64,000 nt of DNA, taken from NCBI RefSeq assembly GCF_036370855.1, contig NC_088101.1:7983154-8047153 (forward strand). The letters are read 5' to 3'. Of the stretch, positions 34,719 to 46,900 are shown piece after piece; position 1 is the first letter of the stretch; every line of letters starts with the position of its first letter. This DNA is from Dromaius novaehollandiae. Taxonomy: Eukaryota > Chordata > Aves > Casuariiformes > Dromaiidae. The translations under genes and the position numbers were made by a program. The notes under the pieces are model-generated. The model did no database searches. It was not told the DNA's origin and saw nothing but the letters and a program-made list of their open reading frames with translations.

Positions 34719-34951
34719 TCAGCGCCGCCTCGGGGGCTGCTCGAGGCCGGTGTCCCGGAGGAGCCGAGCAGCCGCCTGCTGCACCCGCAGGTCCCTGTCT
34801 CTCCGCAGCACCCGCAGAGCTGCAGCGGCACCGGCTGCGGCGTCAGGGCCGCACCCGGCACCAGCACCAGCCCAGCCGCTGGGTCAGCGACCGCTGCGGT
34901 GCCGGGGCCCAAACTCCCCCCAACCCCCAGGCCCGGGGCGCCAGGGCCCCG

Positions 34952-37900
34952 TCACCTACTTGCTGAGAGCGGCATCACTTCCTCCCTTGTCAGCCACTCG
35001 ATGCCCGCGTGCTCCACGAGGACCCCTGCGCGCACAGAGCAACACACCGACATCAGGGCGACACACCGACATCAGAGTGCCCCCGGGACCCCCAGCCTGG
35101 GCAGACGGGGACAGCGGCGGCGTGGGGGGAGCAGCCGCAGAGAGTGCCCGCTCCGACTCACCGGTGACGTCGAGGGCCGCAACCTGCAGCTCCCCGCAGC
35201 TCACCAGGAAGCAGCGCCGGGCGGCGACGTACAGCATCTCCTGGTGCTCGGGGCTCTCCTGGGCCTGGGGGACGCGGGACACGCTGTCCTTCTCGGCCGC
35301 AAAAAAACCCCGCCGCCCTCGGCGTGTCGCCCGCTCCCTCCCTCTCCCGGGGCCGGCGAGGGCCCCGCAGCCCCATCGCACCCGGGCGCGCAGCTCCTCA
35401 CCAGCTGGCTGCAGATGGCGCCCAGCAGCTCGGCCGCGCTCAGCCGGGTGTTGACGGCGAGGCCCTGCCGCACCCTCCGCAGCCCCAGAAACGGGGCGCA
35501 CAGCCGCAGGGTGCCCTGGCACGCCTGCCAAAGAGAGGTGAGCCGGGGTGCTGGAGTCGCTACCCTGGGCAGCGCAGGGGCGACCGCGTGGGGACGCTTT
35601 CGGGGAGGCTCTGCAGAGACCCTGCGGCTGCCGAGCAGGTGGCAACGGCAGCAATGTCCCTGCGGCTGCTGCCTGGCTTCGCTTCTTGCTCCCCCCCGGG
35701 GCTCTTACCATGGAGGCTCCCGGGTCGGGGTCCCGGAGGTGCAGGACAAGGGTGGCCCACGTGCTGCCCAGCTCCTCCGTGAAGAAAGACCTCCACCTGC
35801 TCGTGGCAGAGGCGGCCAGCACCCCGTACAGGGCGAAGGCCGCCGAGCGCAGCGACGCCTGCTCCTGCAACCCAGAAACCCCAGCCCTCAGGTGGGCGAC
35901 TGGGACACCGCGTACAGCTGTTTCTGCAACACCCGGGCGCTGCCGGTCGAGCACAATGCCCGGAGAAAGGACCCCCACAGGGGTCACAAACAGCAGCTCC
36001 CCCACCTTCCCCAGGGAGAAGCATCTTCCCCGAACCCTCCCGATCCGCAGCGGCCCCTGCCCATACCGCCCCTCTTGGACGAGCCCGCGAGGGACCCTTC
36101 GAGCAGGTGTCAGACACCACTGCTCACTCACAGCATTGAAGAACCCCTTGGTGGCCCTGGCGATGTCTCTGAAGGTGGAGCCCACAGCCTTCCCCTTCAG
36201 CTCCGTCACCACCTTCGCCAGCGCCAGCAGGCTCTCTGACACCACCTCCGCCGCGGCCACGTCCTCCAGGCCCCTCCGCAGCGCCTCCAGCACCGCTCCC
36301 TTGTGCTTTCGCAGCTGCCGAGCGTGACACACACGTGAGCCTCCCGCTAGTCCTGCCTCCAACCGCTCCTCTTCCCCGTCGCCTCCAGGGGCTGAAGCTC
36401 TCAGAAGCAGCCCCCGAGCACATCGCAGCCCGAGGGGCCCGTCGGCACCTCAGTCCCCTCTGCAGCCCGGCTGATGCCCCAGAACAGAGCGCCCTCGGGG
36501 CAAAGACTCGCAGCTGCCTCTGCTGCTCTGCCCACTCTCTCTAATCCCCCCGCAGCTCTCCACCGGCATCTCTCCGGTCACGCAGGGGCTGCGTTTCATG
36601 CGGAGCAAAGCCCCTCTCACCTTCTCCGGTGCTCCGCTGACCAGGTTGCCCAGGCCGCGCGCTGCCATCTGCCGCACGGTGCTGCTCGAGTCCCGCAGCT
36701 TCTCCAGCAAGGCCCTCGCGATGGGCTGGAGGCACCTCCACTCCTGCAGCGCCGGCTCCTTCATCAGCTGCAGCACAGCAACCCGGCCGTCGGCACCCGC
36801 AGACGGATGCAGACCAGGCCCGGGAGCAGCAGCCGCCCCGGGCTCCGCACGAGGAAGCCCCACCAGCCCCAGCTGACCACCCCCATGCCCGGCAGCTTTC
36901 CTTGGGGCCCGGCCCAGGCTGCGGCTTTGGCCAGGCTGAGGGCAGTGCTGCCCTGTGCCCGGGGGTGCTCATGGGTGGGTGGGGGCTGGGCAGGGGCCAG
37001 GGAAGGGCAGCTCCTGAGAGAGCTGCTATGAGGGGGGATCTGCTCCCGCCAGGAATGTGACACCTTCTGCCGGCACCTTCTTGCTGGCATCCTGAGAAAA
37101 GCCCTCCTAAACCTCCCTCTCCCACCTTCTCCCTCACCTCCGCAAAGAAAGCCGCGGCCATGACCCACCCGCAGGTTGGCCGAGGGGGCGTCCAGCCACT
37201 GGGTCAGCACCAGCACCAGGGGCAGCGAGATGGTCCCGGCGCGGAGCAGCACCCTGCGCACAGAGCACAGGCAGGCGACGTGCGGTTACACAGGGCGGCA
37301 CCCGGCCTCGGGCCCCCGAGATCCCCCCGCTCCCACGCGGGCTCTGCTTGGCACCTCTGAGACGCCCAGGCCCGGGGGAAGGGTCCCGCCAGCCCCTCCT
37401 GGGTCGCGGCCACCCCGGAGCAGCGAGGCGCCTCCTCGGGCTCTCACCCGGTCAGCAGGCAGACGCCGTCGTGGTGAGCCCGGGGGTCTTCCAGGGCAGC
37501 CCAGGCTCCCTGCTTCCGCAGCAGCCACAGCCATTTCCCATCGAGGCACGTGCGCAGCACCACCTCCAGGGTCTCCAGGGAAAGCCTGGGCGAGAAGAGA
37601 GCAGCGAGGCCTCAGTCACGGCAACAGGCTAAGGAAACGCTGCCGCCCGCGAGGCCTTCGCTCACTCGTGCTGCGAAACACCCCTGGAATGACCTCTCAC
37701 AACCCTGAAGCCTGACAAGCTCTAAGAAACCTGGCCTAGGGACCCTAGGGACCGTCGGCTCACAAACACGCCAACAGAGACCAAACCAACCAGCATGCCA
37801 ACACTCATAAAACAAGAACTACAACCAAACAGACAAACTCAAACCAAAATAAATAGAGCCCGGGGAAAAAACAAGTCTCCCTGGGGCACCTTCCTCCCTG

Positions 37901-40900
37901 GGAATCAACGTGACGGGGACCCAAGCCCAGCCCCTGCGTCTCCGTCCCCCGGCTCCTACCTGCAAGGATTGTCATCGCTCACGTGGCCCTTCAGGAACAG
38001 CTTTCCCCGGGTGCTGAGTGGGGAAGATGGCATCTCCTTGCCCACTGTGGCGCTGATCTGCTTCAGCAGCACCGGCAGCAGCTCTGGGAGCAGGCGCTGC
38101 ACAGCCTCCGGGCTCCGCAGCGCTGACACCACCACAGAGATGGCCCGGGTCATCTGCAGAGAAATGCAACCAAAAGCCGCCTGTGAAAACAAGGCCTTTT
38201 CCCACCTGTGCCCTGCCCGCCTCGGGGACCTTTACTGCCTGCAGTTTACTCCCCTGCAGCCTGGCAGCAGCAAACGCTCTCGGCTGACAGCGCTGCCCAG
38301 GGCCCAGCATGGCACCAGCCCGGGGGGCTCAGGGATGTTCGCAGCATGCACGGAGCTCCCTCAGGCTGAAGGGTGATTTGGGCAGTCAGGTACGAAGCCG
38401 GTGCACGTACCTTGAGAGGCTCCAGCGCAGCCTCCTCCTCGTCTGCCTCAGGCTTGGCAGAGCTGGTCCTGGGCTGGTTGCTTCCCGAGTTCTTCAGTTT
38501 TTCCATCAAAACCCGCAGGAAGTGGTCCACAAAGAATTTCCCCCCCCAGGACCCTCCACAGCTCCTCGGTGTCACTGCAAGGGAGCAGAAGTTCCCCCGT
38601 GAGCCCCCGGGCTCTGGTACCTGCGACGACCTCGGCAAGGGCCAAACGCTCTCCTGGCCTCCAAGACGGCTCTTGCCGCGCTCAGGCTTTCTGCCCCCGG
38701 AGCAGCAGGACCGGCTTCTCCGCTGGCTCCTCCTCACCCCGTCAGCGGTGGCTCCTGCCTGTCCGTGGGGCCGGGGCAGTGCACGTACCTGTCCATGGGC
38801 AGCTGCTTCTGCAGCAGGCTGTCGATGACGGCCCCGGGGTGGTAGAGGGCGAGCAGGGACACCGCCTCCAAGAGGAAGTGCCGGAGGGTGTCCTGCTGCA
38901 TGGTCGGCATCCGGATGTAGATGATGCTCAGGATTTCTGGCACCTGAACGCAGACCAAAAGAGCCGTCGTCTCCATCCTCTCTTGCTCCTCCCGCACGGC
39001 CCAGGCACCGCCACTCGGCCCACGAGCAATTCCTGCTCCCCGACCAGTTCTCAGGACCCAGCCCTAAAGCCCCAAGGCTCTGCGCAGCGGCGGGGGGACG
39101 CTGGACCGCCACGGGGACACATCTCTGCTGCCCACCGAGGGCGACACCGAGGAGCCACCCCGGGCTCCTCGGGCCGGGAGGGCTGAGCATTGCGCCCGAG
39201 AACCGGGGAGCAACTGGGCACTTTGGGTGCCTCAGCTCTAACTGCCTCCGTCGTGGGAGCCACCGGGGTTTGGCCCAGCAGGGTCAGTGTCACCGGACGA
39301 AGAACAACCCCGGGATGAGGCGGCCGGCACTCGGATTCGACAGAGCCCTCGGCGCTGTGCACCAGGGGCGGCGCTTTGGCCCCCGGCACCTGCACGAGGG
39401 GCCCGGCAACGGCGGAGGCGGGAAGGCCCGAACCCCCGGGAAAAGGCGTCTCTCACCTCCGTGAATAGCTGTCCCCCGCACGTCTCCAGGAAGGTGAGCA
39501 GCCACTCGCCCACTGCCTGAGCACACGCGGACCTGGCCGACAGCATCCCGTCCAGGGCGGCAGAGAGGAAGTCCGTGGCCTGCGCTGGCGGGATGTGTTT
39601 GCAGACGATCTGGGGAGACATCAGAAACGGGAGAGGCCACGTCGCAGGTCTGCTCCGGCCCTTCACAAAGGAGAGGAAACTCGAGCGCGCGGCCAGCGGG
39701 GCAGTTCGCTGGGCCCGCAGGGTGCCAGGGCTTTACGGGGCAGCTGTGCAGGCAGGGCCTGCCGTGCTCTGTGCCGCTCGACAGCCGCTTGCTGCTCCCT
39801 AACCCCGGGTGCCCGTTGCAGCAGCTCTCCCAAAACGCAGCGGGGCCCCAGCAGCGAAGCAGGGAGCCGCACGGGAGCCCGGGCACCGGCTTCCCCCGCG
39901 CTGTGGGGCCAGGTACCTTTCTGAGTCTGGAGGAAGCCTGGAGCAGAGCCTCGGCATCTGGGGCGCTCAGGCGCTGGCACAAAGGCTGCACCTCGTCCTC
40001 CTCGGCCCCCGTCTCCAGCGTCTTGCCTGCAGGGAGCACCAGGAGAGAAGGGCAGCCTTGGTGACGGAGACCCACCTCTGGCCCAGGGGCCGAGAGAGGA
40101 ACGAAGAACGGAGCCCGGCCCCGCGCAGTCGTGGGGCGCGGGGGGCAGCGGGGAGCTGGCTGAGGCCGGGAGGGGGCTGCCCTCACCTTGTATGCGGAGG
40201 AGGTGGCCGAGGCAGGCCCCTGCCCGCTGGCGGGACGTGGCCAGCGAGTCGCAGGTGAAAGGCGCCAGCAGTCCCACCATGGAGCCAAAGGGCCCGAAAG
40301 AGGTTTCTCCCTGGGGAAACACAAGGACGACGAGGAGGTCGCAGGCAGCCCTGGCGGCCGATCTCCCTCTCCCGGCTGTGTTGGCGCCTGAGCTGTGGCA
40401 GGGCATCGGGGCAGGCAGCGGTGCAGCCCCACAGCCCAGGAGACCCCCGGGGCAGAGTTCCCAGCTGGGCCCGCAGCCAGCAGGGAGGGGGGACATGGCA
40501 CACGGGGGGTCCCTTCTCACCGTGAGCTCGAATCGCTCCTCGAAAGCACCCAGCAGCTGGGCGCAGGCCTGCAGGGCCCTCTCCCGCTCCCACTCCTTGG
40601 CCGAGGTGAGCCAGTACTCCAGCACCTGCGGAAGAGCACACCTGGCTCACAACAGTCCCCCCGGCCATCCCGGCCTGCCCACCGCCACCCCAGACGCCTC
40701 CCTCCCACCCAGAGTCCCGCCGAGGAGCTGCCGCCTCGGCAGCCGGCGGCACAGCCCCTTGCCGGCCCCGGCAGCCCCTCATGGAGGGCACCGGCGCAGA
40801 CGTGCCCCACGGCCACCTCGCGCTGACCCCGCCGCCTCCACAGCCCAGCTCTCCCCACGCACCCGGCACTGGTGACGCCTTCCCCGTCCCCCCACGGACA

Positions 40901-43900
40901 CTCACGTGCAGCATCTCCGACAGCCAGTCCGAGCTGAGGTCTTCCTCCAGCAGGGCCGTCACCAGCTCACCGAGAGCCCCCATGGTCCGCGCGTGCAGAC
41001 CCTGAGCGCGGGGAGAAGGACGGGCGTTGGGCCGCGCTCGGAGACGCCCAGCTCGGCCGGAGGGGCAGAGCGCAGCGCGTGCTGCTGGGGGATCCCCGGA
41101 GAGGCCGGCAGAGAAGGGCCGGCAGGTACCTGCACGTGCAGAGCGTCTGCCGCTGTTGCCCCCTCCTCTTCCGCCGGCTCCAGGGCAGGCAGGGGCATCA
41201 CGCTCCGCACACACTGATCCAGGAGGTCGCGGTTTTCCTCCCGGCTCAGCGATGGCTTCAGTTTGCTGGCAGAGAAAGAGGGAAACACACAAGAGTCTCA
41301 CTACCACTGCCCAGAGCAGCGGCTCAGATGACAACTCCCCGCAGCCCCGGCGCAAAGACCCTACCTCAAGTGCCCCACGGCCACAAACGCCTCCCGGCGC
41401 ACGGGGGACGCCAGGCGATCCCGGGGCTCCCCCTGCACGAAGCCCTGCAGGTCACAGAGACACGCGCACAGTGGGCAGCGGGCAGCCGCCGAGAGCCCTC
41501 CCGCCGGGACCAGGCTCAGGGTGCTCCAGAGGTCGCGTGCGGCCAAGGCGGAGCATCGCGCCTCGGGGCGACCGGCCTCGGGGCTCGGCCCCAACCTCCC
41601 CGGTGGCACCGTCCCGGCCCCGGCACTCACCAGCAAGGTGTCCAGCAGCTCCCGTTTGCGGCAGAGCTCCACGCCGCGGGAGCCCCCCGCCACCTGCACG
41701 GCCCAGCTGACCTCGGTGACGCTCCGGATCAGCGCCAGCTTGAGCTGCATGTCCTGCGTCCCGGCACAGGGAAACACGGCGGCACCGGTGAGGAACTCCT
41801 CACAGCGCCAAGGGCTCAACGAGGAACATGGCGGGCAGTCCAGCCCCAGAGCACAGCGCACAAGGGCGACTGCGTCTGCCCAGAGCCTCGGCTCGGCACA
41901 CGGGTCGCAGGAAGGAAACCTCCTCTCCCCTCCCGGGAAGAAGCTCCCCCCGCGAAGGCATGAGCTTTCCTGGCTACCCACCGCAAGGAGACCCCCGGCC
42001 CTGGCCTGGGGAGCGGGAGGGCGAGTCCGGCACGCCTGCGTGGGGAAAGGGGTGTGGGAAGGGCAGCGAGCAAGGCCCCGGGGGGCAGGACTTACCTTGG
42101 TGGAGAAGGAGAAGCCCAGCACCTGGAAGGGGAAAGGCGGTGGAGAGAGAGGCAGTGAACCAAGGCGCACAGACGCAGGACACACAGCAGCGGCCCCGGA
42201 GCGCACAGACCCCGCAGGGCAGCAGGGACGAACCAGGGCTGCCGCGTCCCCCTCCGCCAGCACGGGCAGGGCACAACAGCCCCTGGGGCGCTGGGGGGAG
42301 TCGGCGCTCGCAGGAGCTTCAGGGAAGACCCACGTCTGTGTGGCTGGCCCTGCGCCCGTGCACCCACCTGGCAGCTGGCGCGGTAGTGCTGCAGGATGCG
42401 CCCCACGACGTCGCTCTCCACGCGGGCCAGGAGCTGCTCCGGGGGGGTGCAGAGCGCGATCTGGCCGTAGGCCAGCACGAGGGCCATGTGCCTCCCCGCT
42501 CTCTTCCCCTGGTGGTATTCCTGCGCCGCGGGAGAAGCCACGAGACGTCAGCCCAGCGCCTCCGTCGGGCCCCAGCTCCCGCTGCCTCCCGGCGAAGGAG
42601 CTGCCCCGCTTTCCACGCAGCAGCCACCCCTGGGCTGCTACTGGTTTACAAGTGAAAATAAAGCAGAGGAAAAACGAGCCAAGACACCCGGCATCCTTTA
42701 CCTTCAGGCGTTTGAAAGCCCCAGACACTGGTCTTTCCTCCATGGACGCCCCAAACTCCTGCACCACCTCCAAGGCAAGGTGGAAGTGGCTCTCGGCAGA
42801 GCCGGCCAAAACAGAAATCATCGCCTGCAACACAAGGGAAAGGGTGAGGCGGCCTCTGGCCGACACTCAGCCACGGCAAGCTCCGAGCGACACTCGCGAT
42901 ATCGTCCGACAGAAACAGCAGCGACAAGGAAATGAGGAGAGCCTGCAGCGCTCTGCTCGGAGAGATCACCGCTCCCCTGGAAATACCGAGGGGCTCCGGG
43001 GAAAGCAAGGGGAGAAGAGGAAACTCACCTCTCTCTCAGACGCTTCCAAGTAATTTGTCCTTGAGAGATGCTTCTTCATTTCCCGGCGGACGTAGGGGAC
43101 ATGCTGACACGCTGCCAGGGACACCCCGACAGCTTTATACAGGAAGGCCTGAAAGACAAGCGGCCACCCCAGACGTGGTCACGCACGGTCTGGCGGCACA
43201 GAGCCGGGCCGCGACGCACCAGCCCGCACCAGGCACGACTGAGCTGGCCGCGGCGCCTGGCCGTCCAGCTCGGCTCCCGCAGAAACGAGGCCTCGGCAGG
43301 GACCCACCTGCTCCCGGGACAGCCGGGGGTAGCTGCCCGTCTGCTGGCTGAGCTCCACGCTCAGGCCCATGGTCCAGGCCTGGCTCTCGATCGTCTCCAG
43401 CGATGTCCTCAGGAACTAGGAGAAACACAAGTTGAAGCAAAGCCCCCGCAGAGCGGGTCACAACGTGCAACGATGGGACATGGCACAACACGACACGACC
43501 CTCTGTGATCCACAGCTCTTTGCAAAACAAAATCCTCAGGGCCTTTGCAGGGGGTCTTTCCTGTGTTTCCTGCTTTCTGAACAAAACTGGCATTTCCCTG
43601 CTCAGGGCTCCCCTGCTCCTGGTTACCTTTCCACCCACACCTTCCCCACTTTCCCACCGGTAGCTGCTGCCCTCGCAGCAGTGCTGTACCTTGAGCAGGA
43701 GCTGCTCCCACTCGGCAGAGTCCAGGCAGCTCTCGCTTTGCCCTACAAAGCCGGAGCAAGAAAACCCTCCGTGTTACTTGGCGCCACAGAAGAGCCCGGG
43801 GGCTCCTTGGCGCTCAAACACCCTCCGGCTCCCACACCAGAAGGGGCCCAAGCCGCGAGGCTCAAGCCCTCATGCCAAACTCTTGGCCAGGCCCAGGACA

Positions 43901-46900
43901 CCTGACGGACCCTGGGGACGGGGGACAGGGGCACGGACTCAGCTCAGCCACACACCCGCCGCTCCCAGTCCCCATTGCTCGACTGCAGCTCCCAGAGCAA
44001 ACCAGGCCCTCACACGAGGGCTCGGACCACGCACACACATTTGCACCAGGACACGTTTCACCCACCCCCAGGAGCACCAAGTCCAGCCCTCCCGAACACC
44101 CACCCAGCGAGGACGCCGGGGTGCTGCAACACCTGCTCGTGGCAGTGACGGGCAAGAAAGGCCCCGTCCCCCAGATAAACTGCTCCTGGGCGTCAGCGCT
44201 GCTCCCTGGAAGGGCAACGGCTGCAGAGCCAGCGCTGAGAAACCCAGGGCCAATTCCCCTCCCTCACGCCTGGACGCTGCCTTTTCCTGCCTCCCCTTCG
44301 GCCTCTCCAGCCTCCTCTTCCCCGACGGCACGTTACCTTCCAGGCACTGCAGCAGGAAGGGGATCTTCACAGCTCACACCATCCCCACGGCGCTGTGGAT
44401 CTCTGTGGACAGGGCCCGCAGCAGCCGCAGGGCAGCGACGCCGCAGCCGCCGCCGGCGTGAGGAGACGCCGCAACCACCTGGGAGAGGGCAGGCGAGACC
44501 TGGGCTCGGGGCGGCCGGAGGAGCCGCAGCTTCTCCCCGCAGGGAGGGCGGTTGCCTGGCCCCGGCCCAGCTGGGAGCTTCTCCCCGGCACCGCCGGCTT
44601 CTCCCCCGTGCAGCAGCAGGGTCCCGTGAGGCCAGGGAGGCTCCGACTCGCTCTCACACGCCTCTTCCTCCCTGCGGGCTGCCGGCCCCGGCCTGCGACA
44701 CAGCTCTGCCCCGACCTCTCCCGTCACCTCCAGGCCCCAAAAGCGCTTTCCCCGGGGCCCCTACTCACCAGCAGGCGAGCCAGCAGGGCCTGCGGCCTCG
44801 GCAGCTTGGCTGTGAGGAGACAGAAAGGCCGGTGAGAGCGGCGCGACCCGCCATATCCTGCCCCTGCCCAGGCTGGGCAGCCCCCACGTGGCCCACGGGC
44901 CCCCGGCACAGCCTGACACGGCTCACGGCGAGAGTTTCGGCTTCCTACCTCGCTGCCGGGAGGCCGCGACGTTGGGCTCCTCCTCTCCGTCCTCGCCCCC
45001 TGCTCTCCCCCGGCTCTCGGCCAGCTCTCGCAGGCACCGGCAGAGCGGCACCAATGTGCCCGTGTACTGGGCTGGCACCACGTACTGCAGCAGCCGCGGC
45101 CACAGGAGCTGCAGGGAAGAACGAGGCCATTCAGCACGTTGCGGCTCCCACCTCCGTGCCAGCTCGAGCTCGTTTCAGCTCTGAGATGGAAACGACGCTC
45201 TGCATTTCCACTCACCTTGTGCGCCTAAGGGGCTGCTCGGGGAGCACTTTGGGGAGAGTGGGGCAGGGAGGCAGCAGCAGGGCGCAGGACGACTTACTCT
45301 GGTCATCCCCCGGACGGAGACATCCAGAGAGCGCAGGATGTCCAAGCACAGGGCTTGAAGATCTGCTGCTTCCTGCGCTTCTGCTTGAGACAGCTTTCTC
45401 TGCGCCTGCAAGACACAGTTGGGACAACACCAGCATCAGCCCCTGTCCCTGAGATGGGAGGTGAAGCATGAACCACCCAGCACTATCGTGATGCTCCCCT
45501 GGGAGCCCCCATCTCCGGAGGCAGGAGAGAGCAGAAAGTCCCACAGGAGGGGCCAGATTCCAGGTGAAGGAAGCACTAAACAGGCTGCGACCAGGGAGAC
45601 TCGCTACTCCTTGGGGCGGTCGCCAGCATCGTTAGTCGGGGTGTCAGGATTACGAGCTCCTCCAGGGCCCAAGTGATGCCGCAGTGGCACCAAGCCGATG
45701 CAAGGAGGTTGCCCTGCGGCAGGGCTGTACTCAGTGACAGCGCTGAAACGGCAGCACGCACGGCCCAGCGGAGTCACGGCCCAGGCAGCACCGCAGTCGG
45801 ATTTGTTACGTGCTGGTGGGAGGCCAAAGCACTCCCCCAGCCTCCTCCGAGATCCCCCCGGGAACGGCGGTGGGGACGCCGCTCGGCCCTCTGCACCGGG
45901 GACTGCAGCCCTGCTGGGGGGGGGCTCCCCATTGCCAGGGCGCCCGCAGGGGCTCCCAGGACACCCCAGGCACACAGCAAAGCCGAAGCGTCACGCTCTG
46001 CCCTCACCAGTCTGCCGGAGGCCTGGCTGAACGTGGCGAAGACGTGGGCCACCAGATCCCAGGCCGAGCAGCTCTGGACGCTGCAGCCCAGCAGCTCCTT
46101 GGTGAAGCGCAGAACTGCCCTCGCCACCTGCCACGGAGCACATTGCAGTTACCCCCTCTGCTCAAAAGCCCAGGGGCAGACGCCTTCACACCCATCCAGC
46201 CCCTGTGCCCCGCGGGGAGACCATGGGGGTGCAGGAGGCCCCGCTGCTCCCACAGCCACTGCCACGCAGCAACATTTCCACGGGGAAACGCTCCTCTAGG
46301 CTCGACCCCCAGCAGCAGCCCTGCCAGGGGCTGGCCAGGCTCTGCCCCCAGCAAAAGCTTTCTCTGCTGCCCACCGCGGTGCCGCCCTGCGCCAACCAGC
46401 TCACCTTCCTGCTGGAGTCTCCCAGCGCGCAGCGCACCGCCTGCACGAGCAGGGGCAGGCTCTGGCCTCTCTCTGCTGCTGGAAAAGACGGGGAGAGGCG
46501 GGCGCTCAGGCAGAGCCCTCATTTCAGCAGGGAGCTGCCAAAGCTCCCAGCTCGCTCACACACGAGCGGCACAGAAAACCCAGGACAAGACTGTGACGGC
46601 CGAGGAAGCAGCAGAGTCCCCCAGTGACTCTGTTTACAGACACAACTGGGTGACGGGACCGACTGTTTTAACAACACAGAGTGCTGCAGAAATGCGATGG
46701 GTACAAGTAGCTCATGTCCCGGCCCCATCACCGAGCGTCGAGTGTTGTCACCGGTGCGTCGCCATTTACAGCTGCCTCATCTCATCCCTGTCCCTGCAGC
46801 TGCGTGGCAGCTCGGCTGGGGAACACGCACTTTGCAGCTCGTTTCGGGCGTTTGTGCATCACTTGCAGTCATGTCTGCCCCCAGCCCGGCAGCCCAAACC

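Larger units (their letters stand above)
34952..42122 (-). other. Exon map of the MROH gene, coding exons 22-41
   Basis: Exons: 42096-42122 (27-base micro-exon, VLGFSFSTK), 41631-41753, 41365-41444, 41130-41265, 40906-41001, 40521-40625, 40187-40310, 39917-40026, 39457-39609, 38789-38943, 38411-38574 (+1), 37960-38153, 37448-37585, 37138-37253 (+1), 36621-36767, 36132-36314, 35709-35864, 35402-35524, 35162-35264, 34952-35025. Exons 32 and 35 are the only two whose length conflicts with their flanking phases, each by one base. Confidence 0.85.

Noticed and set aside
33223-36239. Open frames of 200-635 codons on both strands in the CpG island and over the MROH 3' exons
   Set aside because: Stop-poor GC-rich composition gives overlapping long frames in several registers with low-complexity Pro/Arg/Gly/Ala products. 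The plus-strand ones over 35-36 kb are antisense shadows of MROH exons.
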